From Rhizophagus clarus (lineage: Eukaryota > Glomeromycota > Glomeromycetes > Glomerales > Glomeraceae), in NCBI GenBank assembly GCA_015698045.1, contig BLAL01000169.1:186001-250000 (forward strand): a DNA stretch of 64,000 nucleotides. Direction: 5' to 3'. The notes under the pieces were generated by a model. The model was not told the DNA's origin. It searched no databases and saw nothing but the letters and a program-made list of their open reading frames with translations. Numbering within the stretch: position 1 is the stretch's first letter; each line of letters starts with the position of its first letter. Positions 37,761-48,933 of this stretch are shown piece by piece. The position numbers were made by a program, and so were the translations under genes.

Positions 37761-38808
37761 ATGCCTTGCAATTTAAATGCAATTTGTTACATAGACCAAC
37801 ACAATGAAACTTTGGGAAAATCTAGCTTTGTAGTTACTGCTGTTGGTATAGTTAGTTCTCAACATCAAAATACCAATATCTTCATTCATATAATTGCATT
37901 TTATCCAAAAGATGTTACAAGAGATTGTGATTTAGAAAGATTTAAGAAAGGTGATATTATTAGAGTACAAGGAAGATTTTCAATAATTGAAACTGAAGTT
38001 GAGGAGAGCAAAATCAAACTAATAAAGGTATAAATTTACATATGTTTTCTTTGTATATTTTAATTTAAAAAACAGATGTGAAATATGAAATTTTATTTAC
38101 TTTATTTTACTTTATTTAAAAAATTAGATGGTGGCTTCGGATATATGTGTACTTAATCTTAATGAAGAGGACCTTCCAAAGTCATCATTGTCTGTTGTGC
38201 TGGTTGGCACAGCATCTGACAATTCAGAAGTTAATGATGATAAAATCACTTTGAATTTAAATGCTAGAGAATACATTGATAACCAAAATAATAAGTCTCT
38301 TTTGTTTAATTTGTATCATTTTCCAAATGATACACATTTATCACCAATTACTACCAAAGTTTCACGTGGATCATCATTATATGTTACTGGTTACTTATCA
38401 CTTATTGGAGAACTTTTACTTATCAGACTCACACAAATTAATTTTATTGAAAATACTTACTCATCATCATATAAATCATCAAATTTTGCCTGGGAAAAAA
38501 AGCAAGCAGACAATTCAACACCATCTACTTTAGTACAATCTACTCCATCAGCATTTGATATAGCTAAATCTCTTTTGGAAAAGCCTAATAAAAAAAGGGT
38601 AAAACAAGCAACAACTCCATTAAATTCCTTAAAGATTCCAAAACTTTCCTCCTTAGCATCACCTCAATCAAGTGCAAATAATGAAGATGAAACTTTACAT
38701 GAAAAAGAAATTCAATCTGAAATTTCTAATGAAGAGAATAAACAAGAAAAAGAAGAGCAAATAGTACAAACACCAACAAAACCAAAGAGAGGAAGAAAAA
38801 CAAAATAA
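37761..38808 (+). CDS. Two-domain OB-fold (RPA-like) protein in the Helitron
   Basis: Two exons, 37761-38027 and 38128-38808, sum to 948 nt, 315 aa. The intron is GT-AG (38028-38127). The protein seems to be a tandem duplication. GKSSFVVTAVGIVSS (near residue 19) matches PKSSLSVVLVGTASD in the second half, and KKGDIIRVQGRFSII matches SRGSSLYVTGYLSLI. Strand patterns and the G-x-Y/V-x-x-G-x-(F/L) ends are those of OB folds that bind single-stranded DNA. The last ~110 residues are Lys/Ser/Pro rich and end in PKRGRKTK. Helitrons of several eukaryotes carry RPA-like genes thought to bind the displaced strand, so the location supports this reading. The second exon also begins with ATG, so two separate one-domain proteins are possible. 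Confidence 0.65.
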
Positions 38809-38834
38809 GGCTAAATATTTTTTTATTAATTGTA

Positions 38835-38965
38835 TTTGTATTTTTTTTCTTTCATTTTCTTTTTTTTTCTTTTATTTTCTACTTCTTTCTTTCATTTTCT
38901 TTTTTTTTCTTTTATTTTCTACTTCCTTCTTTTATTTTCTCTTTCTTTTTCTTATTTTCTTATTT
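38835..38965 (+). repeat. Pyrimidine-rich tandem repeat
   Basis: About 130 bp of almost pure C/T on the plus strand, with a ~48-bp unit (TTTCTTTCATTTTC... ending in TTTTATTTTCTACTTC) present two to three times. It sits between the OB-fold gene and the Helitron transposase gene. Confidence 0.7.
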
Positions 38966-39083
38966 TTGTATTAGATTAAAACAGTAATTAAAAAATTCAT
39001 TGTTTAAAAAACTATAAATACAAGCTATGTAATTCAAGCAAAAAAATTTTATTAAAATAAATATAAGATACTTTTACAAGAAA

Positions 39084-42000
39084 ATGTTTGAAAGTGAAAC
39101 TTCTGAACAACGTAAAAAAAGATTATATAAAGAAAATAAATCTCGCTATCGAAAAAAGCAAAAAACCAAGCATTCAGATAGACAACAGTATAGTAATATA
39201 ATGCGTCATGAATTGGGAAGAATGGATCAGATTTGTATTCATTGTAATGCCAAATTTTGGATTGATGAAAGAGATCAGAAAAGTAGTCAGGCATCATCAT
39301 CTTTTGCTGTTTGCTGTGCTGGTGGTAAAGTTAGTTTACCACCTTTACTTAAACCACCATCATACATATTAGATTTGTATACTTCATCAAGTTCTGATGC
39401 AGCTTTATTTTGAAAAAATATAAGAGGATATAATAACATTTTAGCATGCACTTCATTTGGAGCCAATATAGATGAAAAATTTCAAGGGCAAGGTGTATCA
39501 AATTTTCGAATTCATGGCCAAGTTTATCATAGAATTGGATCATTATTACCAGAGAATGAGCATTTTCCAGCATTTGCTCAGTTGTATATTTATGATACTG
39601 AACATGAAAATGAAAATCGGCAAAACATCATGCAAGATTTGAATAATGATATTTTGCTAAATTTACAGAATATGCTGGATGAATGCAATCCATATATTAG
39701 AAGTTTTCGTCAAGTAAGAGATATCATTTTGTCAAATGCTACTTCTCAAATTTCAATGGTAATTCATAGTGATAGAACACATAATCCACATTGTTATAAT
39801 GCTCCTACCTCTTCTGATGTAGCTGCAATTATTATTGGTGATGGCTATGATGTAAATCCAACTAATCGAAATATCTGTCTTAGATTACATGATGGAGGTT
39901 TGCAAATCATATCAGAAACTCATCCATCATATGATCCATTATACTATGTACTTTTATTTCCAAGAGGTGATGATGGTTGGCATATAAATATACCTCTTAT
40001 AGGATTGTCAAAAAGAAAAAGAATAACACCAATGCAATTTTATTCTTATAGATTGCAAATTAGAGATGGAGATTGGTTACAATATGCAGGACGTTTATAT
40101 CAGCAGTATATTGTTGATCAATATGCTAAAATAGAACAGGAACGCTTGAATTATCTTAAATTAAATCAGACAATACTTCGTACTGAAATGTATCAAGGTA
40201 CTGTAGATGCTATAGATGCTGGAGACATTAGTAATAATATTGGGCGTCGCATAATTCTCCCATCTTCATTTACTGGTGGACCACGACAAATGTATCAGTT
40301 ATATCAAGATGCTATGTCTATTGTAAGTCATTTTGGAAAGCCAGATCTTTTTATAACATTCACATGTAATCCAAAATGGCCAGAAATTACCAGAGAATTA
40401 TTACCTAACCAAAATGCTGCTGATAGACCTGATTTAACAGCTCGAGTTTTTCACTTAAAATTGCAAAAACTATTAAAAGATTTAAATATTAATCATTGGT
40501 TTGGTAAAGTTATAGCCTATGTTTATGTAGTAGAATTTCAAAAACGTGGTTTACCTCATGCACATATTTTATTAATATTGGCTCCAGAAGATAAGATATA
40601 TTCTATTGAAAAATATGATTCAATTGTTTCTGCTGAAATTCCAGATCCAGCAATATATCCTCTTGCTTATGAAACAGTAACAACTTGCATGATGCATGGT
40701 CCATGTGGTATTTTAAACCCATCTGCACCATGTATGAAAGATGGTAAATGCCAGAAAAATTATCCCAAAAATTTTCAAGAATGTACTAAAGAAAATGAAA
40801 ATGGATATCCTATTTATTGTAGACGTGAAAATGGCAGATTTGTTGAAACTAGAAGTGGAATTCGATTAGATAATAGATGGGTTGTTCCATATAACATTAG
40901 TTTAGCTACAAAATACAATGCTCATATTAATGTTGAAATTTGCAATTCTATTTTAGCAATTAAGTATTTATACAAATATGTTTATAAGGGTCATGACCGA
41001 GCTACTATTACTCTTTCTCAAACTAATAATACTCAGACATCAGCTAATATTGAAACAATAGATGAAATTAAAATGTATCTTGATGCGAAATACATTTCTT
41101 CTTCTGAAAGTATTTGGAGAATTTTTCATTATCGATTGCATAATCATATTCCAAGTGTGCAAAGATTAGCTGTTCATCTTCCTAATCAACAATCTATTAC
41201 ATTTCAAGATGGAGACAATTTGCAACATATTGTAGATTATGCTACTACACGTATGACAACTTTAACAGCTTGGTTTCAAGAAAACTTAGAAAATATTGCA
41301 GCACATGAATATAAATATACAGATTTTCCACTTTATTATACTTGGAATAAATCTCAATGCAAATGGAATCCTCGAAAATCTGCAACAGGAGCTATTGGAA
41401 GACTTTATATGGTTCAACCTTCAGAAGGAGAAAGATACTACTTACGAATCTTATTAACTCACATCAAAGGTGCCACCAGTTTTGATAACTTAAAAACTGT
41501 TAATGGATATACATGTAGGACTTTTAAAGAAGCCTGTATTCATTTAGGCCTTCTTCAAAATGATAATGAATGGGATATATGTTTATATGAAGCAAGTAAA
41601 ATAAATACAGGACAGCAATTACGTCATTTATTTGCAATGATTCTTTTATATTGTCAACCAGCAGCACCTGAAAAGTTATGGAATAAATACAAATCAGCAT
41701 TATGTGAAGATATTTTATATCAATATCATCAAACTACTATAGTAAATAATATAATTGAATGTAGAGCACTAAATCAATTAAACCAATATTTACTATCAAA
41801 TGGAAAATCTCTTAAAGATTTTCCAGATATGCATCTTTTATTAGAAAATATGCCAGATGTTGATAATGATAATAATAATTTAGATCAGTTAATTCAGGAA
41901 GAAAGATTATTATATAATATCATGCATTTAGAGAGTATATTACATAATAATATTCCCTTATTAAATGCAGAGCAGCATGCTATATATAATGCTGTTATAC

Positions 42001-43388
42001 AAGCATTTGAGCATAATTCTTCTGAGTGTTTTTTTGTTGATGGACCAGGTGGTACTGGCAAAACATTTTTATATAATACTATACTTGCAAAAGTTAGATT
42101 ATGTGGTGAAATTGCATTGCCTGTAGCTTCTTCTGGAATTGCTGCACTTTTAATAGATGGTGGTAGGACTGCACATTCTCGATTTAAAATTCCAATTAAA
42201 TTAAATGAAACTTCAACATGCAATATTTCACGAAGAAGTAAAGAAGCCTGTTTGATTAATATAGCAAAGGTTTTTATTTGGGATGAAGCTCCAATGATGC
42301 ATAAATTTGCATTTGAAGCTGTTGATCGAACACTTCGTGATATTACACAGATAGACAAACCATTTGGAGGAAAAATTTTTATTTTTGGAGGAGATTTTCG
42401 ACAAATTCTGCCTGTAATACCACATGCAACCCGTGCTGATATTGTATCTGCAAGTTTAAGTAAATCATATATATGGAGACATTTGAAAATTATGAAACTA
42501 ACAATTAATATGAGACTTTGTCAATCTCATAATTCCCAAGATGATAATTCAAAACAAAAAGAATTTGCAGAATTTCTTTTAAAAATTGGAAATGGGGAAT
42601 ATTCAACCAATTCAAATACAGAAAATATGATAACTCTCTCTGCAGATATGACTATAACTAAGGGCAATTTAACTGATCTTGCAGATTTTGTTTATCCTAA
42701 TTTGGCTAAAAATTCAGGAAATGTAAATTATATGGTTGGCAGAGCAATATTAACTCCTAAAAATACTGATGTTGATATAATTTCAGATATGTTAATGAGT
42801 AGATTACCAGGTGAAACCAGAGTATATCCCAGTTTAGATTCTACAGATTCAACAGAAAATACCTATAGGCAGCAATCTCAGATATATTCACCTGAATTTT
42901 TGAGATCTTTAAAGGTGTCTGACCTTCCTCCTGGTGAATTAAAATTAAAAACAGGAATTCCAATTATACTTTTACGAAATCTGAATCCATCAGAGGGACT
43001 TTGCAACGGTACCAGGCTAATTGTTCATGATCTTCAAAGTAAAGTAATTGATGCAGAAATTATTACTGGCTCTCATATTGGTAAACGTGTCTTTATACCT
43101 CGAATTACATTGAGTCCTTCAGAAAGCAGTTTACCCTTTACTTTAAAGCGATTACAATTTCCAGTACGTGTTGCATTTTCAATGACAATAAACAGAGCAC
43201 AAGGCCAGACATTAAACAAGATGGGACTTTATTTACCACAACCAGTGTTTTCACATGGCCAACTATATGTTGCTTTATCAAGGGTTATATCATATCAATG
43301 CATTAAGGTTCTTATATTACATAATGATTATCAAAAAGACTGTCAAACTAAAAATATTGTATATAGGGAAATTTTTCAAAATACTTAA
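39084..43388 (+). pseudogene. Helitron Rep/helicase transposase with one internal TGA
   Basis: One frame runs 39084-43388 (1434 codons plus stop) and is broken only by TGA at 39411-39413. The N-terminal part has the Helitron zinc-like region (CIHCNAKFWIDERDQ, CCAGGKVSLPPL) just before the TGA. The Rep nuclease HUH motif is GLPHAHILLIL near residue 492, followed by the LYKYVYKG tyrosine region. The Pif1-type helicase has Walker A DGPGGTGKT (near 986), Walker B WDEAPMM, and near the end INRAQGQTLNK and YVALSRV. The protein would nick, unwind and roll-circle copy the element. The residue at the TGA is Arg in the usual F-R-K/E-N-I-R pattern, and CGA to TGA is a single transition. Without readthrough only a 109-aa fragment, or a protein started downstream that keeps Rep and helicase, would be made. 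Confidence 0.88.
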
Positions 43389-43607
43389 TTAACACTATTT
43401 CAATAAATACTATAAATATAATTAAATATAATTTGGCACATATCATTTTATTTTAAACTAATTTACATTCTTATTTTTTATACTAATCAATAGCTATTAC
43501 ATTAAATTTTTAATTATAAATAATATTTAATTTTTCTATTTATTTATAACTCAAAAATTTCTTTAATATGCCATATTGGGACGTTGATTTACATAAATTT
43601 ACAGATT

Positions 43608-43635
43608 CCGGCGCAGCGCGACGGGTGATGGCTAG
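43608..43635 (+). other. Helitron 3' terminus: hairpin plus CTAG
   Basis: A GC-rich hairpin in AT-rich DNA: CCGGCG (43608-43613), loop CAG, CGC (43617-43619), bulge GA, CGG (43622-43624). CTAG follows 7 nt later at 43632-43635, and the next base is T. This is the canonical Helitron 3' end (hairpin, then CTRR, inserted before T). A second CTAG at 43644-43647 is a less likely end. Confidence 0.75.
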
Positions 43636-43997
43636 TATATTAACTAGTATTTTTAGGGTGTGGGGTAAGCGAAAATCAGGTTACACAAATTTTAAAAAAT
43701 ATGATTGGTTGCACCTGACCAAGATATCTTACCTGGGGCCTATAGTAAAAAATATTAGCTAATATACGCCACTACCCTAAAGTAGCACCATTTTTTACCT
43801 GAGTGAATGTAGATTCTTTCTTTTTTGGTATCATTAACCCCAGATACTGATTAAGCATAATATTCTTACGTAAGATTCTAAATTAGTCCAAACATAGTCT
43901 TAGTATCCTTTAAAGAATATGTATATATATAATGCGCACTTTTTTTTCATGGGTAAAGTTTTCTTAAATATTTCTAAAAAAAAGGTTTCCTAGCTCC

Positions 43998-44075
43998 TAA
44001 CTATCAAATGAAAGATGACATCTCCATAAATCAACGATTAATAATATTAATGGAGTTGACGTTAGAAGATAGAAC
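43998..44075 (+). pseudogene. Fragment of channel-family exon 1
   Basis: CTATCAAATGAAAGATGAC... through ATCAACGATTAATAATATTAATGGAGTTGAC aligns to the start region of copy C exon 1 (ACTGTCAAATGAGCGAC... ATCAACGATAACAATATCGATGGAACTGA). A parallel fragment lies at about 30148-30205 in the copy B flank. So each duplicated block ends in the beginning of another family member. Confidence 0.55.
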
Positions 44076-44081
44076 CGGTCG

Positions 44082-44107
44082 CGATAACCGGTTTAAACCG
44101 GTTATCG
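44082..44107. repeat. Perfect 26-bp palindrome
   Basis: CGATAACCGGTTT followed by its exact reverse complement AAACCGGTTATCG, with no spacer. It lies at the end of the channel exon-1 fragment, just after another ACCGGT. No gene is attached. Confidence 0.9.
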
Positions 44108-44219
44108 TTTAGGAAAGGACAAAAAAAAAAGGAAGTGGGAAAGAACGAGAGAAAGGGAATTATATATATATATACAGTATATACATATTAGTACAAGTAG
44201 CTGCGGATCTATATTGCTA

Positions 44220-45250
44220 ATTGACACTATATACAGATCACGCTATATAGTTAACAATATCAGTAATAGTAACATTCCTTGTGAAATCCAATTAAAGATT
44301 ATTGGAATATCATAATAAAGCAGAAAAATAATTAAAATGAATGAACTTACTGTTGGCTTCAACGACAACATTTTGTAAAGGAATCTGTTTTAGTTCCTGT
44401 TTAATAACAAGACAAAGGCCGAAATTTTGCATTTTAGAAAATAAGTAAAGGTGAATTGAGTGAATTAATTTTAATGAGAGATTGGTTGTGATATTTAGTA
44501 AAAACATAAAACTAAGAGCAAAGCAACCAGCGGTCTAACTTGGATAAAAAAACTTCGCCTATATAAAGCTAGCATACATAACCTTAACTTTTTGATCAGT
44601 TGCACTTCTGTGTATGTGTGCTGAGAAAAAAAAAAAAAACTAAAAGTTTTTGCGAAATAATATGATTTTTTTTGTGTAACCAATTTATGTGACTTCAGTT
44701 CTGTCTTACAACCATCAGTGTGTAACCCTGAGTTGGCCCCGTTTTTTTTTTGCTACTGAATGCCCCGCTTTATTTAGACATGTGCTATAAACTAACAATA
44801 ATACAATTAAAAACCAGCGAGCTATAGAGACTAAACAGTACAAATTTAATCCCCAGAAGGAGGCGCAGCATAAAACTTGAATTCCGCTAACAGAGGTGTG
44901 AAAGGAAAAGGGAAATTTAAAGGAAGGGGTATACTACAAACTTATTCTTGGTTATTAGGAGGAAAACCCTCCATCCGCCTGCACTGCTCAAAGTCAGAGA
45001 ATATCTATACACCTAATCAAATACCTTAGACTACTATAAAAACCTCGACCAAAGAAAAATTAAAATAAAAAAAAAACAACAAAAAAAATAAAAAACTATA
45101 CTATGATAGCCCAAACTGAGTTTGTCTTCTACAAAAAAAGAAACTTTAGTGTCTTGTCTAAGGTACTTGTAATGCAAACCTGAAATTTTAAAAAATAATA
45201 TTAACGAAAGTAAGACACAGTTGCTAGGTTAGTCAACTTCTAAAGTTAAA
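44220..45250. other. Region without supported gene
   Basis: AT-rich text with short ORFs only. No coding pattern, TIR or RNA gene could be supported. Confidence 0.4.
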
Positions 45251-46154
45251 CCCCTGATCAAATTACTATCGCAAGGCGTTTAATTTTAAGTAAAGACCGC
45301 GGTTCTTTGTTTCCTCCTTTATGGCTTTTGGATTTCTTCTGGTCTTTCTTCTCCTCCTTCGACTTGACCTTCTTTTTATCCTTTTTAGGGGATTTGGTCA
45401 TCTGCTGCTTCTTTTTCTTGGGTGGTGATGATGATCGGACTGGTATAATATTATCGTCATTTTACCGTCCCAACCTTAGCTTTGTTTTCGTATCTTTAGC
45501 CCTATAGAAATCGATAAGGTTTTTTGAATAGTGCTTCGATCCATGTACAGATTGATCAGGATTGATCCGGATTAAACCAAAAATCTGGATAAAATCTGCG
45601 GTTTGAACCAGATTTCGACGGATCTATTCAGATTGCCAGGTTTCAGATTTTAACAATTTATGGCTTATTTGATAGTGCTTGACGTGGCGCATATAGCTGT
45701 AGGACTGGATTTTTGTAATAATTTTTTTTTATCCAGATTTTCATTAAATAACAGTTTTCATCCAGATTAAAACGTTATTCAATCCAGATGACGGATTTCA
45801 TCTGGATCGAAGCACTATCTTTGAATCGAAAAACTCTGCTGATAACAGAGTTTGATCGGACATCGATCCATTGACAGTTAATGATGCCTGGAATTGTTCT
45901 CTTGTTTCCGTTCTTTGAAATGCCAAGATCCAGATACCAGCATACAACAGCGTCCCAATTTGCACCACCAGGTACGTAAAATATAATCCATGTATGGAAG
46001 CTGTAAGGGATAATACCATCTTTGCCCACACTAATTGATATTTGTATTGCGTTTTAAAAGAAGTTTCACGTACACAGCCCCAATCTGCTAACAGGCCTAA
46101 GACCTTTTCGTGGGACCATATGGCTGGAATATCGTATGTCATGGTAGTTTTCAC
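45250..46154 (-). pseudogene. Decayed repeat-family ORF interrupted by a MITE
   Basis: On the minus strand from ATG 46141: KTTMTYDIPAIWSHEKVLGL and LADWGCVRETSFKTQYKYQL. The text then shifts frame (VPGGANWDAVVCWYLDLGIS, ISRVFRFKDS) and runs into a 289-bp MITE. On the far side a very basic tail (SSPPKKKKQQMTKSPKKDKK and KKSKSHKGGNKEPRS) ends near 45260. The order, an RNA-recognition-like front and a Lys-rich end, resembles ORFs found in many copies in mycorrhizal fungal genomes and tied to transposons, but I cannot name it. Confidence 0.45.
45529..45817. mobile_element. hAT-like MITE, 289 bp
   Basis: TIRs TAGTGCTTCGATCCA at 45529-45543 and its inverse at 45803-45817. Flanking 8-bp duplications are TTTTTGAA (45521-45528) and TCTTTGAA (45818-45825), 7 of 8 matching. 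The interior is made of short degenerate GATCCAGATT-type repeats in both orientations and has no ORF. An 8-bp duplication points to hAT-type transposition. Confidence 0.7.
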
Positions 46155-48505
46155 CTGTCCGCTTTAGCTATCATGTATATGATCTTTTATTTGGCATCAT
46201 AACTTCACCACGTTTTTGTGTTGGCCCCCCATTTATTTGTCTATCCCCTAGATACTATTACGTTAGGGGAAATCTATATATCATATGACTTCTGATACGA
46301 ATGTTTGATATGCCGAACATATCCGATTTATCAAACATATTGGTATATTTAACACATAACATATTTTATTTATTTAGCATATTTTATATATTCGAAATAT
46401 TGTATATATTTTAATTTATCTGACATGTTCAATATCTATAATATAGATTTATTATATGAAAATTTGTTATAAAATTCAATGTAAATACGGATCAAGCTTT
46501 ATAATTATTTAATTGCCAATTCGCATATGAACGATAGACTAATTGAAATCCTGATTTTACTTAATAATTGAAAAATAAATACTACATTTATATTCAGAAT
46601 ATATAATTTAGGGCGGCAAAATATATTTTAAAGTATCAAAATTGATTTTTATGAAGTTATTTAACTTTAAAATCGAAAAAATTGAAAAATTCCAAAAAAA
46701 TCGGAAAAAAAGGAAAATTTGCATAGTTTTTGCTATTTTTGACGTTATTGGAACATAAATAAAAAAATTTCTACATTTTTTTAATTAATTTTTTTTTAAA
46801 AAATATGGTAGCAGATATTTAAAAGTATATATGTAAAAAATTTTAGACGTCTAGCTGACATTTTTATAAGACAAAAAAAAGTGGCGTGAATTTATAAGGA
46901 AATATGGCCAAAATTCAGCTAATTGGCAATGTTTAAGTATTTCGCTCAAAATTTCAAGCTTTATAATATTGATATCTAATAATTGTATCAAAAATGTCTA
47001 ATCCCACAGTTTCTTTAGAAAAAATTTTAAGTGATTTTGTTAAAAATTGATAGACTTATCTATGGGGGAAAAAAGGATTTCATATGTTTTGCAGATTTTT
47101 TGTATTTTTAGACGGATTTGTAGGATTTTAAATTTTATAAGAATTACATTAAATATTTCGATAAAAAAGATTTAGTCTTGTAGTACTTTCTATAAAATTT
47201 TTAAGTTAATTGAGTGAAGATTGACGGACTTGTCTATGCGAAGAATTAAGGGGAAAAAAAGATTTCATATGTTTTCCGATTTTTTTACACTTCTAGGTGG
47301 ATTTGTAAAATTTTGAATTTTATAAAAAATATTTTTCGCATTTGACAAAAAAGATTTTAGTCTTAAAGAACTTATAGGAAAAAATTTTTGTGCGATTTGG
47401 TTACAAATTGATGAACTTACCTATAGGGGAAAAAAGGCTTTGATCGGCAACAAAATTTCTATCGATTATATGCGGATCGGCAATTAAATTCTCACATCAT
47501 TCCAAATTTGGTATTATAAATTTCCATAAGTGGGAATTTTTCTCCCGAAAATTTTCAAATAATCTTCAGGTAAGACAACTAGACTGGACTTGCCGTCTGT
47601 ATTGTAATAATAATACGTATGAAGTTGCAACGTATGTTACACCTAAATACACAACTTAATCATTTTTAGCCATGTGTTGCAACATTACGGAAATGCTATA
47701 TAACTTATATTGTCATGCAAGTATATGCAAATATGTCAAGTATCAAGAACAAATTCATAATATAAAATGTTTTTAAATACATGCTTTATCATTTTTGCAC
47801 ATGTGTTTATTACTTTATTTCCATATATATATAATCAAGGTCTCGATGGTTGGACTCATCCAAGTGGTGCAGTTTTGTTGCAACTATGTTACACGCAACG
47901 TTACAACTTTTTGTTGCAACATTACAACGATTCCAAAAAAATACAGACTGCAAGTCTAATTCTGACAATTTTAAAGTTCTAAAATAATCGATATTAATAA
48001 TATATTGAGCCATATTAAATATACTTTTTCTTAAAGAAAAAAATGCTTTATATTATAATTGCGTAAATATATCATAAATTTTCAATTGTTGCACTAATTG
48101 CTTAAATTTTTTATACATTTATAGTAAGCAATGATAAATGTACAAATTAATGAATTGTAAGTCCAGCATTAGGACGGAATTTCATTGAATTAATAATCGC
48201 CAATTGCAATGACTAGATTGCAGATTATCGCTGCGTCCTTGTGCCTTGTTTTAACCGGTTAAGGTTTTCTTGGCAAAGGCTAATGTTTTTCTAGATAGAT
48301 AAAATGTGAATCGTTGATAAGACTCTTTTTTATTTAAATGGAATACCATTTAAAAATATTCAAATGAAATAACATTTACAGAATTTCATTTACAAAATTT
48401 ATAATAAGGCTGCGATTGATAATCACATAAATTTCTTATTTAAAGAAACAAATTTTTATAAGTACACCTTATAATTTAGAAGAGCCAAAATTTTAAATTG
48501 GCAGA
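46155..48505. other. AT-rich intergenic region
   Basis: No supported gene. At about 46990-47430 there are three diverged versions of a segment with GATTTCATATGTTTTSCAGATTTTTT and TTGATRGACTTRYCTATG, a low-copy local repeat. At about 47960-48012 TGACAATTTTAAAGTTCT and AATCGATATTAATAATA match the intron 1/exon 2 border of the decayed channel fragment at 31050-31095. Confidence 0.4.
47960..48012 (+). pseudogene. Tiny fragment of channel-family intron 1/exon 2 border
   Basis: TTCTGACAATTTTAAAGTTCT followed by AATAATCGATATTAATAATA and TATTGAG aligns to 31048-31097. Too short to say how it arrived. Confidence 0.45.
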
Positions 48506-48933
48506 ATGAGATTCAACCATTTTTTACTATTTTTGATTACTTTTTCTGTTGTTGCGTTAGCAGCTGTACCAGGAACTAATACTCGTAAGTATTTTTTATC
48601 TATTTTAAAATAAAATTAATACAAATATTGATTTTAATAATAAAAATAGCAAATACGCAGTGTGTGATGAGACCTATCTCTTCATCATGTAATGAAATTT
48701 GCGCATGTGATGCCAATTGCAAATCGGTCCCTTTACCTGGAAGTGGTACAAACGAATTTGTATGTGACGGAACATGCCCATGTGAAGAAGAGAACCTTGC
48801 ACCACCTGAGACACCAATAAATCCTCCAGAAAATCCTCCAACTGAATCAGGTCCAGCAAATCCTTCAGGAAATCCTCCATTTGAAAATCCTCCAATTGAA
48901 CCAGGTCCAGTGTGTGTACCACCTGCATGCTAG
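48506..48933 (+). CDS. Small secreted Cys/Pro-rich protein
   Basis: Two exons, 48506-48584 and 48650-48933, sum to 363 nt, 120 aa, with a GTAAGT...ATAG intron. Residues 1-20 (MRFNHFLLFLITFSVVALA) form a strong signal peptide, with cleavage likely after ALA. The mature part begins with a short Cys-rich segment (eight Cys: QCVM, SCNEICACDANCK, VCDGTCPC). A Pro/Asn/Glu/Gly-rich stretch with PPENPPTE, NPPFENPPIEPGP-type repeats follows, and the end is VCVPPAC, two more Cys. No transmembrane segment or known domain is seen. Size, signal and cysteine content fit candidate secreted effectors or cell-wall proteins of plant-associated fungi; the function is unknown. Confidence 0.72.

Larger units (their letters stand above)
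36915..43777 (+). mobile_element. 6.9-kb insertion carrying a Helitron-type element
   Basis: Copy B's flank reads CTTCGTAAAGTAGCACC without interruption at 29911-29925. In the copy C flank the same text is split between TAA at 36912-36914 and TAA at 43778-43780. The inserted DNA therefore spans 36915-43777 with a 3-bp TAA at both ends. It contains an OB-fold gene, a Helitron Rep/helicase gene and a Helitron-type 3' hairpin plus CTAG at 43632-43635. Helitrons make no target duplication, so the outermost ~140 bp on the right, and some of the left, probably belong to another element (TAA duplication, weak TIR GGGTAGTGGC versus GAGCAATGAC) into which the Helitron inserted. The Helitron 5' TC end was not located. 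Confidence 0.65.

Noticed and set aside
39411..39413. TGA read as a sense codon in this organism
   Set aside because: TGA is used as the proper stop of the LAMTOR1-like gene (20657-20659), so a changed code is not supported.
41894..42425. Antisense ORFs in the Helitron helicase
   Set aside because: Shadow frames opposite the Walker A/B region of the helicase.
43653..43777. Independent small TIR element (TTAGGGTGTGG ... CCACTACCCTAA)
   Set aside because: Ends are imperfect and the expected 3-bp duplication differs (TTA versus TAA); better explained as the right part of the outer element split by the Helitron.
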